Source: Oscillatoria acuminata PCC 6304 (GTDB taxonomy: Bacteria > Cyanobacteriota > Cyanobacteriia > Cyanobacteriales > Laspinemataceae). From it: a stretch of DNA of 64,000 nt. The stretch spans positions 558,001 through 622,000 of the forward strand of contig NC_019693.1 of the NCBI RefSeq assembly GCF_000317105.1, given 5' to 3'. The position numbers were made by a program, and so were the translations under genes. The notes beneath the pieces are model-generated. The model ran no database searches. It worked only from the letters and a program-made list of their open reading frames with translations, and was not told the DNA's origin. This document shows positions 51,683 to 61,300 of this stretch, piece by piece. Within the stretch, counting starts at the first letter, position 1. Each line of letters starts with the position of its first letter.

Positions 51683-53218
51683 CTAAGCAGCCAAATGTTG
51701 CTCAACAACTCGAACTAAATTGTCTGTCCAGTAGTTAGTAAGTTCCGCTGTTGCGGCTTCCACCATCACCCGGATCAAGGGTTCCGTACCGGAGGCCCGA
51801 ACTAAAATCCGGCCCTGATCGCCCATTGCGGCAGTGGCGCGATTAATGGCAATTTGCACGGGTTCGCAACTTTCCCAATCCATCCGGCGATCGCGGTCTT
51901 CTACCCGCACATTCCGCAACAATTGCGGATAGGTCTGGAAACTTTCATCCACCATCTGCGCCAGGGAACCGCCATGTTGTCTAACCACCGTTGCCAGATG
52001 AATCGCCGTCATCACCCCATCTCCAGTGACTCCATAATGGCGACAGAGGATATGACCGGATTGTTCACCGCCTAACATGGACCCAGTACGCAGCATTTCT
52101 GCATGAACGTGCTGATCGCCGACGGGAGTTCTGAGTAGTTTACCCCCCAGTTTTTCCCAGGCCCGTTCAAACCCTAAATTAGACATAACCGTAGCAACAA
52201 TGGTTGAATCCGGGAGTTGGCCGGACTGCTCTAGGGTATGTCCCCACAAATATAGAATATAATCCCCATCAATCGGGCGGCCTCTATCATCCACCCCTAA
52301 GACGCGATCGGCATCGCCATCAAAAGCAAACCCCATATCGGCATTGTATGCCTTGACGGTGGATTGCAGGACATCCAGATGGGTGGAACCACAGCCGACA
52401 TTAATCCGATCGCCATCGGGGCGATCGTGCAAGCAAATAATCTCAGCCCCCAATGCCTCAAAGACTTCCGGGGCCAACATTGCCGCTGCACCCCAGGCCA
52501 AATCTAAAACAATCCGCATTCCCTGTAATGGCAACTCTTCAGTCCCATTACCATAAATCAAAGGGAGTTGCAAGGCTTTCGCGTAATCTGCCACTAACTC
52601 GGGCCGATAATATTGATGTCCCCAGGCCCCGGTCAAACTGGCGGAGTCCATCTGCCCTCGGATACCCGCTTCAATCAGCTTTTGCACAGCAGCCGGTAGC
52701 TTCGTCCCGTCGGATCCAAAAAACTTAATTCCATTATCCCCTGGGGGATTGTGACTCGCCGAAATCATCACCCCGCCAATGGCTTCAGAAACGCTCGTCA
52801 AGTAAGCAACGCAGGGGGTCGGACATAATCCTAAATTCCACACCTCTAACCCTGCCGAGGTCAACCCCGCAGAGAGGGCCATTGCTAACATATCGCTAGA
52901 ATTGCGAGAATCTTGTCCTAAAATAATCGGACCCGTTGTCCCACTTTGAGCTTTCAGGACCTGACCGGCCCAAAATCCGACCTGCAAGGCGAGGGGTGCA
53001 TTCAGAAAATCTCCCACTCGTCCGCGAATTCCATCGGTCCCAAATAAGGGAGTATTGGGGAGGTAAATTCCGGTTTCTACCACGGAAAGGCGATTGATGA
53101 CCTCTTTACCCCCAGTGGGTTTAGGGTTTTGTACAGATTTAGACCCATTTACCCCGGCGAGGGTTAAGGATGAGCCGTTTGATCCAGAGCCTTGCGTCCA
53201 GGCTGGAGTTGTTACCAT
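51683..53218 (-). CDS. glmM: phosphoglucosamine mutase
   Basis: GlmM converts glucosamine-6-phosphate to glucosamine-1-phosphate for UDP-GlcNAc, feeding peptidoglycan and surface polysaccharides. Signatures: [20 protein letters not shown] (~58-77), the phosphoserine loop [20 protein letters not shown] (catalytic Ser in SASHNP, ~153), metal-binding [14 protein letters not shown] (~301-314), GGEQSGHI (~384) and the phosphate-binding [15 protein letters not shown] (~476). Compared with the usual ~450 aa it has an extra ~50-residue Ser/Gly/Asn-rich N-terminus. ATG 53218 is chosen because GGAG lies 11 bases upstream; GTG 53239 would add seven residues. It lies within the polysaccharide region. Confidence 0.93.
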   Translation of the reverse strand: MVTTPAWTQGSGSNGSSLTLAGVNGSKSVQNPKPTGGKEVINRLSVVETGIYLPNTPLFGTDGIRGRVGDFLNAPLALQVGFWAGQVLKAQSGTTGPIILGQDSRNSSDMLAMALSAGLTSAGLEVWNLGLCPTPCVAYLTSVSEAIGGVMISASHNPPGDNGIKFFGSDGTKLPAAVQKLIEAGIRGQMDSASLTGAWGHQYYRPELVADYAKALQLPLIYGNGTEELPLQGMRIVLDLAWGAAAMLAPEVFEALGAEIICLHDRPDGDRINVGCGSTHLDVLQSTVKAYNADMGFAFDGDADRVLGVDDRGRPIDGDYILYLWGHTLEQSGQLPDSTIVATVMSNLGFERAWEKLGGKLLRTPVGDQHVHAEMLRTGSMLGGEQSGHILCRHYGVTGDGVMTAIHLATVVRQHGGSLAQMVDESFQTYPQLLRNVRVEDRDRRMDWESCEPVQIAINRATAAMGDQGRILVRASGTEPLIRVMVEAATAELTNYWTDNLVRVVEQHLAA

Positions 53219-53353
53219 AATTTTATTCACTCCACACACACCAAAATAATAGATTCACTGTGGAGAATAGCATTTCCACAGAAATATCCTACTAAATCAA
53301 GAGTAAAAAGCTGAAATCCGGAGTTCAGCCGGTTCAGCGTCTCAAGATAGAAG

Positions 53354-53393
53354 GATCAAGGATGAATTTTCAGGATTTTTTTCATCCTTGATC
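53354..53393. repeat. inverted GGATGAA-type heptamer repeat
   Basis: GATCAAGGATGAA (53354-53366) pairs with TTCATCCTTGATC (53381-53393), with TTTTTT inside the loop. It lies between the GT4 gene at 53.4 kb and glmM and may end transcription of the upstream operon. A sister structure is at 55480-55529. Confidence 0.75.
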
Positions 53394-53401
53394 GCTCATC
53401 C

Positions 53402-54472
53402 TTAAAGATAGTCTTTTAAAATTTCTCCTGTGGAGATTCCGGTTTGAGACCAACTAAATTGACTGGCACGGGCTAGGCCCAGTTCCCGGAGGCGCGATCG
53501 CGTCGTGGCACCCAGGGCCACCGCCAGCATGGCACTGGCAATTTCTCGAATATTATAGGGATCGACTAAGATTCCCGCATCCCCAGTCACTTCCGGCAGA
53601 GAAGACCGATTGGAGGTGATCACCGGGGTGCCACAGGCCATTGCTTCTAAGGCAGGCAAACCAAATCCCTCCCACAGGGAAGGAAAGACGAGGGCGATCG
53701 CCTGATTCATCAACACCGGCAACTTCTCGTAGGGGACATATTCCAGAAATTTCACTCGTTCACCTAATCCCAACTCTTTGACCTGTTCCTTGAGGGCGGG
53801 ACTGTAGCGCGGGTCAGAGGAACCGGCTAACCACAATTCATACTCTGAACCCTCAGCTATATTGGCAAATGCTGCTATCAATCGATGCAGATTTTTATAG
53901 GGGTCACAGCGACCCACATAGAGAAAATAATTACTAACAGGCAGGTTTAAAAATTTAAAATTGTCGGCATCATATCCCAAGGAAATCGGGGTAATTTTAT
54001 CTGCCGATATTTTACAGAAATTACTAATATCCCGGGCCGTGGAAATGGAGTTGCAGACAATATGATTGGCTTGCTGCAAGACTAGGGGAATATAATAGCG
54101 ATGATAATAGGTTAAGGGAGAGCGTTTGTTGGGAAATCGTAGGGGAATAAAATCATGAACCATCACCACAGACCGACAGCCTGAAAACAAGGGGGCTTCC
54201 GGCACTGGGGAGAACAGGAGTTGCGATCGCAGGCTTTTATAAATTTTCGGCAGATGTTGTTGGGTCCACCACAACCGCTTTAGATGACCTTTTTTGCCAT
54301 AATCTGGGGTTAAATCCTCCGGCACTAAGTAACAATTATAAGGAGCTAATTCCCGCCCGATTAATAAAGTCGGCTCCAGAGGGGTCAAATAAGGGACGAT
54401 TTGGTTAGCATAAGTGGTAATTCCCGTGGGTTTGGGAATTAAAAATGACAGATTAATGGACAGGGAAGTCAA
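53402..54472 (-). CDS. GT4-family glycosyltransferase
   Basis: The 356-aa GT-B enzyme carries YFLYVGRCDPYKNLHRLIAA (~183-202), a typical domain junction, and the C-terminal LMNQAIALVFPSLWEGFGLP then ALEAMACGTPVITSNRSSLPE (~250-292), which is a clear EX7E donor site. Its N-terminal MTSLSINLSFLIPKPTGITT resembles mannosyl- or rhamnosyltransferases of cell-surface polysaccharide clusters. The dTDP-rhamnose genes upstream in the same orientation make rhamnose a reasonable donor guess (inference). It follows the GT2 gene by 63 bases. Confidence 0.85.
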   Translation of the reverse strand: MTSLSINLSFLIPKPTGITTYANQIVPYLTPLEPTLLIGRELAPYNCYLVPEDLTPDYGKKGHLKRLWWTQQHLPKIYKSLRSQLLFSPVPEAPLFSGCRSVVMVHDFIPLRFPNKRSPLTYYHRYYIPLVLQQANHIVCNSISTARDISNFCKISADKITPISLGYDADNFKFLNLPVSNYFLYVGRCDPYKNLHRLIAAFANIAEGSEYELWLAGSSDPRYSPALKEQVKELGLGERVKFLEYVPYEKLPVLMNQAIALVFPSLWEGFGLPALEAMACGTPVITSNRSSLPEVTGDAGILVDPYNIREIASAMLAVALGATTRSRLRELGLARASQFSWSQTGISTGEILKDYL

Positions 54473-54535
54473 GAGCGTACACCTCGGATTTTTTGCGTGA
54501 CGTCCAACTACAGGTCAAGAGCGAACACGATTGTT

Positions 54536-55438
54536 TTATCCAAAGTAAACATCCGAACCTCTTGGTTTCAGGGGAGAGAGTACGGCTTGGACTAGAGGCG
54601 ATCGCTGCCAATATTGGGCCAATCCCGCAAACTTTCCCCGGGCAATCTCCGGCTTAATAAAAATCAGAATTAAGCCATGGGCAATTAAGCGGAACAATCG
54701 ACTGATTAAAACTCGTTTTGGACTGTATTTTTCCATTGTTTTTAAATAGCTATAGGTGCTGTGTTTGAACTTCTGTTTAACCTGGGTATCTGCAATCGAG
54801 GACGGAGAATGAATCAGGCTTAATTTGGGCGTCACCCCAATAATATGGCCTTGGGCGGCATAGCGTCTGCAAAAGTCAAAATCTTCATAATACAGAAAGT
54901 AATCGGGGTCAAAAGTCGGACATTCGGAAAACTGTCCTAAATTAATTAATAAACTGCAACCCGTTACCCAGTCACAAGGGACATAATCGACATCCGCCTC
55001 CAGATTCACCAGGTTTTTTTCCAGAATCGCACCCTGACTCGGAATAAATACCCCACCGGCAAACCAAAGGGTCCCGGTGGGTTCATAAACAATTGTACCT
55101 AAAATAGACACTTCGGGATTTGCGACAAATAAATTGGGGACTTTTTCCCATCCTTCGGATCCCAGGAGGGTATCCGGATTGATTAACCAGACAATTCCTT
55201 GGGGGTCTTGCTGGTAAACCCAATCCAGTCCCAGATTGCACCCCGCCCCAAATCCGACATTCTCCCCAGACTCCAAAATCACCGTAGACTGGCGTTCCAA
55301 CTGATAAATTGATCCGTCTCCCGGTGAATTATTAACAATAATTACCTGATATTCAAGGGTTGAATTCTCTTGAATGGATTGAATTAATTGCTCAATTAAC
55401 TCGGTAGAATAATAATTAACCGTTACAAAATAAAGCAC
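54536..55438 (-). CDS. GT2-family glycosyltransferase, rhamnosyltransferase-like
   Basis: The 300-aa GT-A enzyme begins MLYFVTVNYYSTELIEQLIQ and has the WbbL/RfbF-like pattern: VIIVNNSPGDGS (~33-44), ENVGFGAGCNLGLDWVYQQD (~59-78), the metal-binding WLINPDTLL (~84-92), WVTGCSLLINLGQF (~157-170) and DYFLYYEDFDFCRRYAAQGH (~179-198). Proteins of this pattern are often rhamnosyltransferases, which fits the neighbouring dTDP-rhamnose genes. Acceptor unknown. A heptamer-type inverted repeat lies between it and rfbA. Confidence 0.85.
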   Translation of the reverse strand: MLYFVTVNYYSTELIEQLIQSIQENSTLEYQVIIVNNSPGDGSIYQLERQSTVILESGENVGFGAGCNLGLDWVYQQDPQGIVWLINPDTLLGSEGWEKVPNLFVANPEVSILGTIVYEPTGTLWFAGGVFIPSQGAILEKNLVNLEADVDYVPCDWVTGCSLLINLGQFSECPTFDPDYFLYYEDFDFCRRYAAQGHIIGVTPKLSLIHSPSSIADTQVKQKFKHSTYSYLKTMEKYSPKRVLISRLFRLIAHGLILIFIKPEIARGKFAGLAQYWQRSPLVQAVLSPLKPRGSDVYFG

Positions 55439-55479
55439 CTGGGTTGAGATTCCATCGAGTGATTGACCAACTTAACATA

Positions 55480-55529
55480 GGATGAAGGATGACCTATCCA
55501 AATTTTGGTTTATCTTTCATCCTTCATCC
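55480..55529. repeat. inverted GGATGAA heptamer repeat
   Basis: GGATGAAGGATGA (55480-55492) pairs perfectly with TCATCCTTCATCC (55517-55529). It fills the gap between rfbA and the GT2 gene and could attenuate read-through. Confidence 0.75.
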
Positions 55530-55536
55530 GGCGCAA

Positions 55537-56610
55537 TTAGGGTAATTCAATTTGAGAATCATCGCCAATCATAAACCGGAGGGCTTTGGGTCGTCGGGGG
55601 GCGACGGTCAATTGTGCGCGTCTGCCAATCACACTATCCACCAATCGTTGATGAATGCCAATGATTTGAGCGCTATGCAATACCACACTATGTTCTAAAT
55701 CTGCTTCGACTAACTTCACCTGATCGGCGATACTGCTATAAGGACCAATGAAGCAGTTTTCCAAATAACAATTTTCGCCAATAATTACAGGACCGCGAAT
55801 TGAACTATTAATGACTTTCGTTCCTGCCCCAATTTGGACCCGCCCGATAATGTGACTGTGATCATCAACTTCGGCGTGATTTTGGGCCTCTAATTGCGTA
55901 TCCAGAATGATCCGATTGGCTTCGAGGAGGTCATCTTTTTTCCCGGTATCCAACCACCAACCCTCTAGGGTACAGGATTCCACGGAGGTTTTCCAGTCGA
56001 GGAGACGTTGAATGGCATCGGTAATTTCCAACTCTCCCCGGGCGGAGGGTTGGATATTGGCGATCGCCTCATGAATCTGGGGAGAAAAAAAGTAAATTCC
56101 AACTAAAGCTAAATTAGACGGCGGGTCTTTGGGTTTCTCCACTAATGCTAAAACCTTACCCTTCTCGTCCACTTTTGCCACCCCAAATGCGCTGGGATTC
56201 GAGACCGGACGCAGGAGAATTAACGCATCCAGTTGTTCGGCTTTAAACTTATCTAAAAATGGATTCAGCGGCCTTTGGATCAGGTTATCTCCGAGATACA
56301 TAATAAACGGAGTATCCCCTAAAAATGGCCGAGCAATTTTCACCGCATGAGCTAAACCAGCGGGTTGTTCTTGTAAAATATAAGTAATCTTCGCACCGAA
56401 GCGATCGCCATTGCCGGTCAGAGATTTCACCTCTTCCCCAGTTTCCGGACTGATAATAATTCCAATATCCGTAATTCCAGCAGCCACAATTCCTTCAATG
56501 CCATACCACAGAATCGGCTTATTAGCGACCGGCACAAGCTGTTTAGCACCGGAATAGGTGAGAGGTCGGAGGCGAGTGCCTTTTCCACCGGACAAAATCA
56601 GTGCTTTCAT
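55537..56610 (-). CDS. rfbA: glucose-1-phosphate thymidylyltransferase, long form
   Basis: RfbA makes dTDP-glucose from dTTP and glucose-1-phosphate. The N-terminal nucleotidyltransferase motif MKALILSGGKGTRLRPLTYS is followed by AKQLVPVANKPILWYGIEGI (~22-41), IMYLGDNLIQ (~98-107, metal Asp), VEKPKDPPSNLALVGIYFF (~156-174) and GWWLDTGKKDDLLEAN (~220-235). At 357 aa, with left-handed beta-helix repeats from ~245 (GRVQIGAGTKVINSSIRGPV), it is the long form seen in cyanobacteria and actinobacteria. It follows rfbD by eight bases, so the two are co-transcribed. Confidence 0.93.
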   Translation of the reverse strand: MKALILSGGKGTRLRPLTYSGAKQLVPVANKPILWYGIEGIVAAGITDIGIIISPETGEEVKSLTGNGDRFGAKITYILQEQPAGLAHAVKIARPFLGDTPFIMYLGDNLIQRPLNPFLDKFKAEQLDALILLRPVSNPSAFGVAKVDEKGKVLALVEKPKDPPSNLALVGIYFFSPQIHEAIANIQPSARGELEITDAIQRLLDWKTSVESCTLEGWWLDTGKKDDLLEANRIILDTQLEAQNHAEVDDHSHIIGRVQIGAGTKVINSSIRGPVIIGENCYLENCFIGPYSSIADQVKLVEADLEHSVVLHSAQIIGIHQRLVDSVIGRRAQLTVAPRRPKALRFMIGDDSQIELP

Positions 56611-56618
56611 ATCAATAA

Positions 56619-57488
56619 TTAACTGCTAAAATTCCGGAGCATTTGTCTGAGTCCCTGTCGCCAGTGGGGGGGATAAGTTCCCAAGGTTGCGGCAATTTTA
56701 GCCAGGGAGAGGACCGAATAGGCGGGACGACGGGCGGGAGTAGGATACTCTTCGGTAGAAATGGGCTTAACCCGCTGGATTTGCAGGGGAAAATTTAGGG
56801 CCTGGGCTTCTTCAAAGATGGCGATCGCAAAATCATACCAACTGGCAACCCCACTATTGGTGTAATGGTAAGTCCCCGAGGGAATAGCCAACTGAATCAT
56901 CGAGGCGATCGCTGCCGCTAAATCCCCAGTCCAAGTCGGACTCCCCACTTGATCCGTTACCACCCCTAATTCCTCCCGTTGGGACCCCAAGCGCAGCATC
57001 GTCTTGACAAAATTACCGGAACCCCCGGTCCCATACACCCAAGCAGTTCTGAGGATAATCGCATCCCCTCCCACCTGACGAATCGCTTCCTCCCCAGCGA
57101 GTTTTGATGCGCCATATTGTCCTAACGGATGGGTGGTATCGGTTTCGCCATAGGGATGAGACTGAGTGCCATCAAAGACATAATCCGTGGAAACATGAAT
57201 CAACCGCGCCCCTAATTGATGGCACTCAGCCGCCAAAATTCCCACCCCAGTGCCATTAATGGCCATTGCCAGTTCCGGTTCAGTTTCAGCTTTATCCACT
57301 GCCGTATAGGCCGCACAATTGACAACCACTTGAGGTTTGACCGTTGCCATGACTTGATGGATCGAGTCGGGATTGGCTAAATCCAGGGTTTGGCGATCGC
57401 ACCCTGTCACCTCTCCCACCGCTTGGAGAATCGGAGACAATTCCTGTCCCAATTGACCCGTGATCCCGGTTAATAAAATCTGGGTCAT
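56619..57488 (-). CDS. rfbD: dTDP-4-dehydrorhamnose reductase
   Basis: RfbD is the final step to dTDP-L-rhamnose, using NAD(P)H. Start is ATG 57488 (MTQILLTGITGQLGQELSPI), whose ATG overlaps the rfbC stop (ATGA arrangement); the 27-residue upstream extension would read through rfbC. Rossmann motif GITGQLGQ is at ~8-15. ARLIHVSTDYVFDGTQSHPY (~92-111) and the catalytic YGASKLAGE (Tyr ~124, Lys ~128) are followed by ILRTAWVYG and GVVTDQVGSPTWTGDLA. 289 aa is normal. It is translationally coupled to rfbC. Confidence 0.93.
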   Translation of the reverse strand: MTQILLTGITGQLGQELSPILQAVGEVTGCDRQTLDLANPDSIHQVMATVKPQVVVNCAAYTAVDKAETEPELAMAINGTGVGILAAECHQLGARLIHVSTDYVFDGTQSHPYGETDTTHPLGQYGASKLAGEEAIRQVGGDAIILRTAWVYGTGGSGNFVKTMLRLGSQREELGVVTDQVGSPTWTGDLAAAIASMIQLAIPSGTYHYTNSGVASWYDFAIAIFEEAQALNFPLQIQRVKPISTEEYPTPARRPAYSVLSLAKIAATLGTYPPHWRQGLRQMLRNFSS

Positions 57489-58033
57489 GCAAACACTTCC
57501 GCATCTTTCAAAGACAGACCGGCTTGGTCTTTTTCCGATAAAATCGGAGTGGCCCCATTCAAGGGCCAATCGATGCCCAATTCCGGATCATTCCACAGGA
57601 TACAGCGTTCATGGTGCGGGGCGTAATATTCCGTGGTTTTGTACAATACTTCCGCCATTTCTGAGACCACCAAAAAACCATGAGCGAATCCGGGCGGAAT
57701 CCAGAACTGGCGGTGGTTTTCGGCACTGAGGAGACAACCGGCCCACTGTCCAAAGGTGGGAGAGTCTTTGCGAATGTCCACCGCCACATCAAACACAGCA
57801 CCCACCACGACCCGGAGTAATTTTCCCTGGGGCTGTTGAATTTGGTAATGTAGACCCCGCAGGACATTTTGCCGCGATCGCGAGTGGTTATCTTGGACAA
57901 ACTCTGCGGTGATGCCGGTTTTTTCAGCAAAGGTGCGTTGGTTATAACTTTCCAAGAAAAAACCGCGATCGTCGCCGAAAACTTTCGGTTCGATAATCAC
58001 GACATCAGGAATATCAGTGGGAATTATGTTCAT
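57485..58033 (-). CDS. rfbC: dTDP-4-dehydrorhamnose 3,5-epimerase
   Basis: RfbC epimerises C3 and C5 of the dTDP-4-keto sugar. The cupin-fold signatures are clear: DVVIIEPKVFGDDRGFFLES (~9-28), EFVQDNHSRSRQNVLRGLHY (~44-63, catalytic His in GLHYQ), GAVFDVAVDIRKDSPTFGQW (~77-96) and FWIPPGFAHGFLVVSE (~111-126). 182 aa is standard. It is the first gene of rfbC-rfbD-rfbA; rfbB (4,6-dehydratase) is not in the window and must be encoded elsewhere. Confidence 0.95.
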   Translation of the reverse strand: MNIIPTDIPDVVIIEPKVFGDDRGFFLESYNQRTFAEKTGITAEFVQDNHSRSRQNVLRGLHYQIQQPQGKLLRVVVGAVFDVAVDIRKDSPTFGQWAGCLLSAENHRQFWIPPGFAHGFLVVSEMAEVLYKTTEYYAPHHERCILWNDPELGIDWPLNGATPILSEKDQAGLSLKDAEVFA

Positions 58034-58371
58034 TCAAAAGTCTCAGGGATAGCAACCGGGAGTTTTCTGGTTTAAACTCAGCCGTTAGTCAATTTATCAG
58101 AATTGCTCACCTTTAAACCGAGAGGTTTAAAATTTATAACTCATTTTCCAGTCGGTTAAACTCAGGGTTACAGTGGCTTAAGAAGACCAATCCAGGGACT
58201 GTAGCAACCCAAGCCTATTCAAGGATACAGAGGGGCCTGTATGGAGGGTGCTATCGAATTTAAGGTTCAGGGTAGCCACTGGCATTCTTGATCCCCAGGA
58301 CTCAAGAATTCAGGTCTTGTACGTTCCTTATAGCGCCCTAGTTTCCCTAAACGCCTTTGCGTTTATCTTCT
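58034..58371. other. divergent spacer with two perfect hairpins
   Basis: TTTAAACC-GAGA-GGTTTAAA (58112-58131) lies 80 bases upstream of rfbC. TAAACGC-CTTT-GCGTTTA (58348-58365) ends six bases before the ATG of the hybrid kinase-cyclase and would cover its ribosome-binding region. No gene seen. Confidence 0.6.
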
Positions 58372-61300
58372 ATGGTGATGCAATTGTTTGATAAATATTT
58401 CCCAAACACCGTTTTAACCCGATCTGTAAATTGGGCGCTGAAAGTGCGTCTGCTTCCCTATCTCGCCGCATCCGTCACGGTGGCATTGTTGTTAGCTGGG
58501 GTAGGAGTCCTGAATTATTCTGAACAACAGCGCTGGAAACAGCAGCATCGCGCCAATGTCCTGAATGAAGTCAGCGCCATCCGGGCCCGGTTAGAACAAG
58601 GGTTAAACCAGCGGTTGTTTTTGGAACGGGGTTTAGTCGCTTATATTAGCGCCCTCAATTCCAACATTGACCCAGAGCAGTTTGATAACCTAGCACGGGT
58701 GATTGTTGCCAAGCAACAGGGGATTCGCAGTATTGCCCTATATGAAAATACCATTGTCAGTCATATGTATCCCCTCGCGGGGAATGAGGCGGCGATCGGG
58801 TTTGAACCGATGAGTATTCCCACGGAACGGGAGGCGATTTTGCGGGCGATTCATACCCGCAGCACGGTTTTGGCTGGACCTGTGGACCTGGTTCCCGAAG
58901 GGGTGGCGTTTATTAGTCGCACCCCGATATTTTTGACCCCTTCCGGTGCAGCGCCAGGAAGCGGGTCTTACTGGGGGATGGTGGGGATTATTATCGATCG
59001 CGATATCCTGTTTACCGAGGCGGGATTGTTCGATACGGAGTCCCAACTGAAATATGCCATCCGAGGGAACGATGGGTTGGGGGCTGCCGGAGGGGTCTTT
59101 TTCGGGGACCCCCAAATTTTTAAGCAAAGTCCGGTGTTGTTGTCGGTAATTCTGCCCAATGGATCGTGGCAGTTAGCGGCAATCCCCGCTGAAGGATGGC
59201 CGGCGATCGCCCCATTTTCCCGCTGGTTATGGACGGGAGGCTCCGTATTAGCGCTGTTGGCTGGAGGTTTAGTGTTTATTTTGGTCAGTGCCCCAGCAAG
59301 ACTCCAGGATGCCGTCAATCGAGCCACCACTGCCCTCAGAAATAGTGAAGATGCCCTCAAACAGGCGAATTTGGACTTAAAACACCTCGATCGCCTCAAA
59401 GATGAGTTTTTAGCCAATACCTCTCACGAATTACGCACCCCCCTCAATGGCATTATTGGTTTAGCTGAGTCGCTAATTGATGGGGCCGCAGGCGCGGTAA
59501 CCTCCCTCCAACAGAAAAATTTAGGGATGATTGTCTACTGTGGATATCGCCTCGTCCATCTGGTGAATGACCTGCTTGATTTTTCCAAATTAAAACATAA
59601 AACCATTGAACTGCAACTCAAGCCGATTGGCATGAGAGAAATTGCAGAAATTACCCTCTCTATCTGTCAGCCTTTAATTGGGGCTAAGAATTTACAATTA
59701 ATCAATGGCATTCCGGCGGAGGTTCCGTTAGTTTTAGCTGATGAAAATCGGGTGCAGCAAATTTTACAAAATTTAATTGCTAATGGGATTAAATTTACCT
59801 CCATCGGTGTCATAGAAGTATCGGCACAGTTGCGCGAATCGGTTGCGGATACTCCCGATTATCCCAACTATTTAGCGATTACGGTTTCAGATACGGGAAT
59901 TGGGATTCCCGAGGGTCAGTTAGACCGAATTTTTGAGTCGTTTGAACAAGGGGATGGTTCTACGGCGCGGGAATATGGGGGCACAGGATTGGGGTTATCG
60001 ATTACGAAGCAGCTTGTGGAGTTGCATGGGGGAGAAATCACAGTAGAATCCACAGTGGGAGTGGGGTCTCGGTTTACCTTTACCTTGCCGATCGCACCCG
60101 TTGAGGCAACTCCTGGGGAACCCCTGAGTTATCCTGGGGTTTCCAAACCCATGATCAAGGAAGAACGACAGGCAGTCGCCTTTGATGCTTCAGGTAAAGC
60201 GCCTATATCCCCCGAGGAGTCCATCGGAACCGTAACGCTCTTAAATGGGGATGAGAATTCGGAACAATTTAAGATTTTAATTGTGGATGATGAGCCGGTT
60301 AATTTACAAGTTTTGGTGAATCATCTGTCTCTACAAAATTATGCCATTACTCAAGCCTCTAATGGGATGGAAGCCTTAGATGTAATTGAGCGCGGGTTTA
60401 AGCCAGATTTGATATTACTGGATGTGATGATGCCCAAAATGACTGGGTTAGAAGTCTGTCAAAAATTGCGGGATGTGTTTCCCGCGACGGAAGTACCGAT
60501 TTTGATGTTAACGGCTAAAACTCAAATTGATGTCCTGGTAGAAGGGTTTGGGTCGGGAGCGAATGATTATTTGACAAAACCCATTTCCAAGAATGAATTA
60601 TTGGCCCGGATTAAAACCCATTTAAGACTCTCGCATATTAACCTAGCTTACAGTCGATTTGTTCCCCGAGAATTTTTAGAAATGTTGAATAAAGAAAGCA
60701 TTATTGATGTCAAATTGAGCGATAGTGTGAATCAGTCGATGTCAATTTTATTTTCAGATATACGGGATTTCACAAGTTTAAGCGAACGGATGACACCGGA
60801 AGAGACGTTTAAGTTTATTAATGCTTATTTGTCGCGCATGGAACCGGCGATCGCGGCCAATAATGGGTTTATTGATAAATATATTGGCGATGCGATTATG
60901 GCTTTATTTAATGGGGAAGCCGATGATGCCGTGCAAGCGGGAATTGCCATGATCCGTAGCCTTGGAGAATATAATCGCGATCGCCTCGCCTTGGGAGAAC
61001 AGGTGATTAAAATTGGCATTGGCATCAATACCGGCGATTTAATGTTAGGAACCGTTGGTGGAAAAACTCGTATGGATGGGACGGCGATCGGAGATGCGGT
61101 CAACTTAGCCTCCCGGATTGAAGGACTCACCAAACAATATGATGTTTCCTTATTAATTTCTGAGTTTACCTTTTCCCGGTTAAAAAATCCCAGCCACTAT
61201 GGAATCCGCAAAATTGATACCGTAAAAGTCAAAGGTAAATCAGAATTAGTCACCGTCTATGAAGTATTTGATGCTGATCCACCGGATCTAAAAGTATCCA

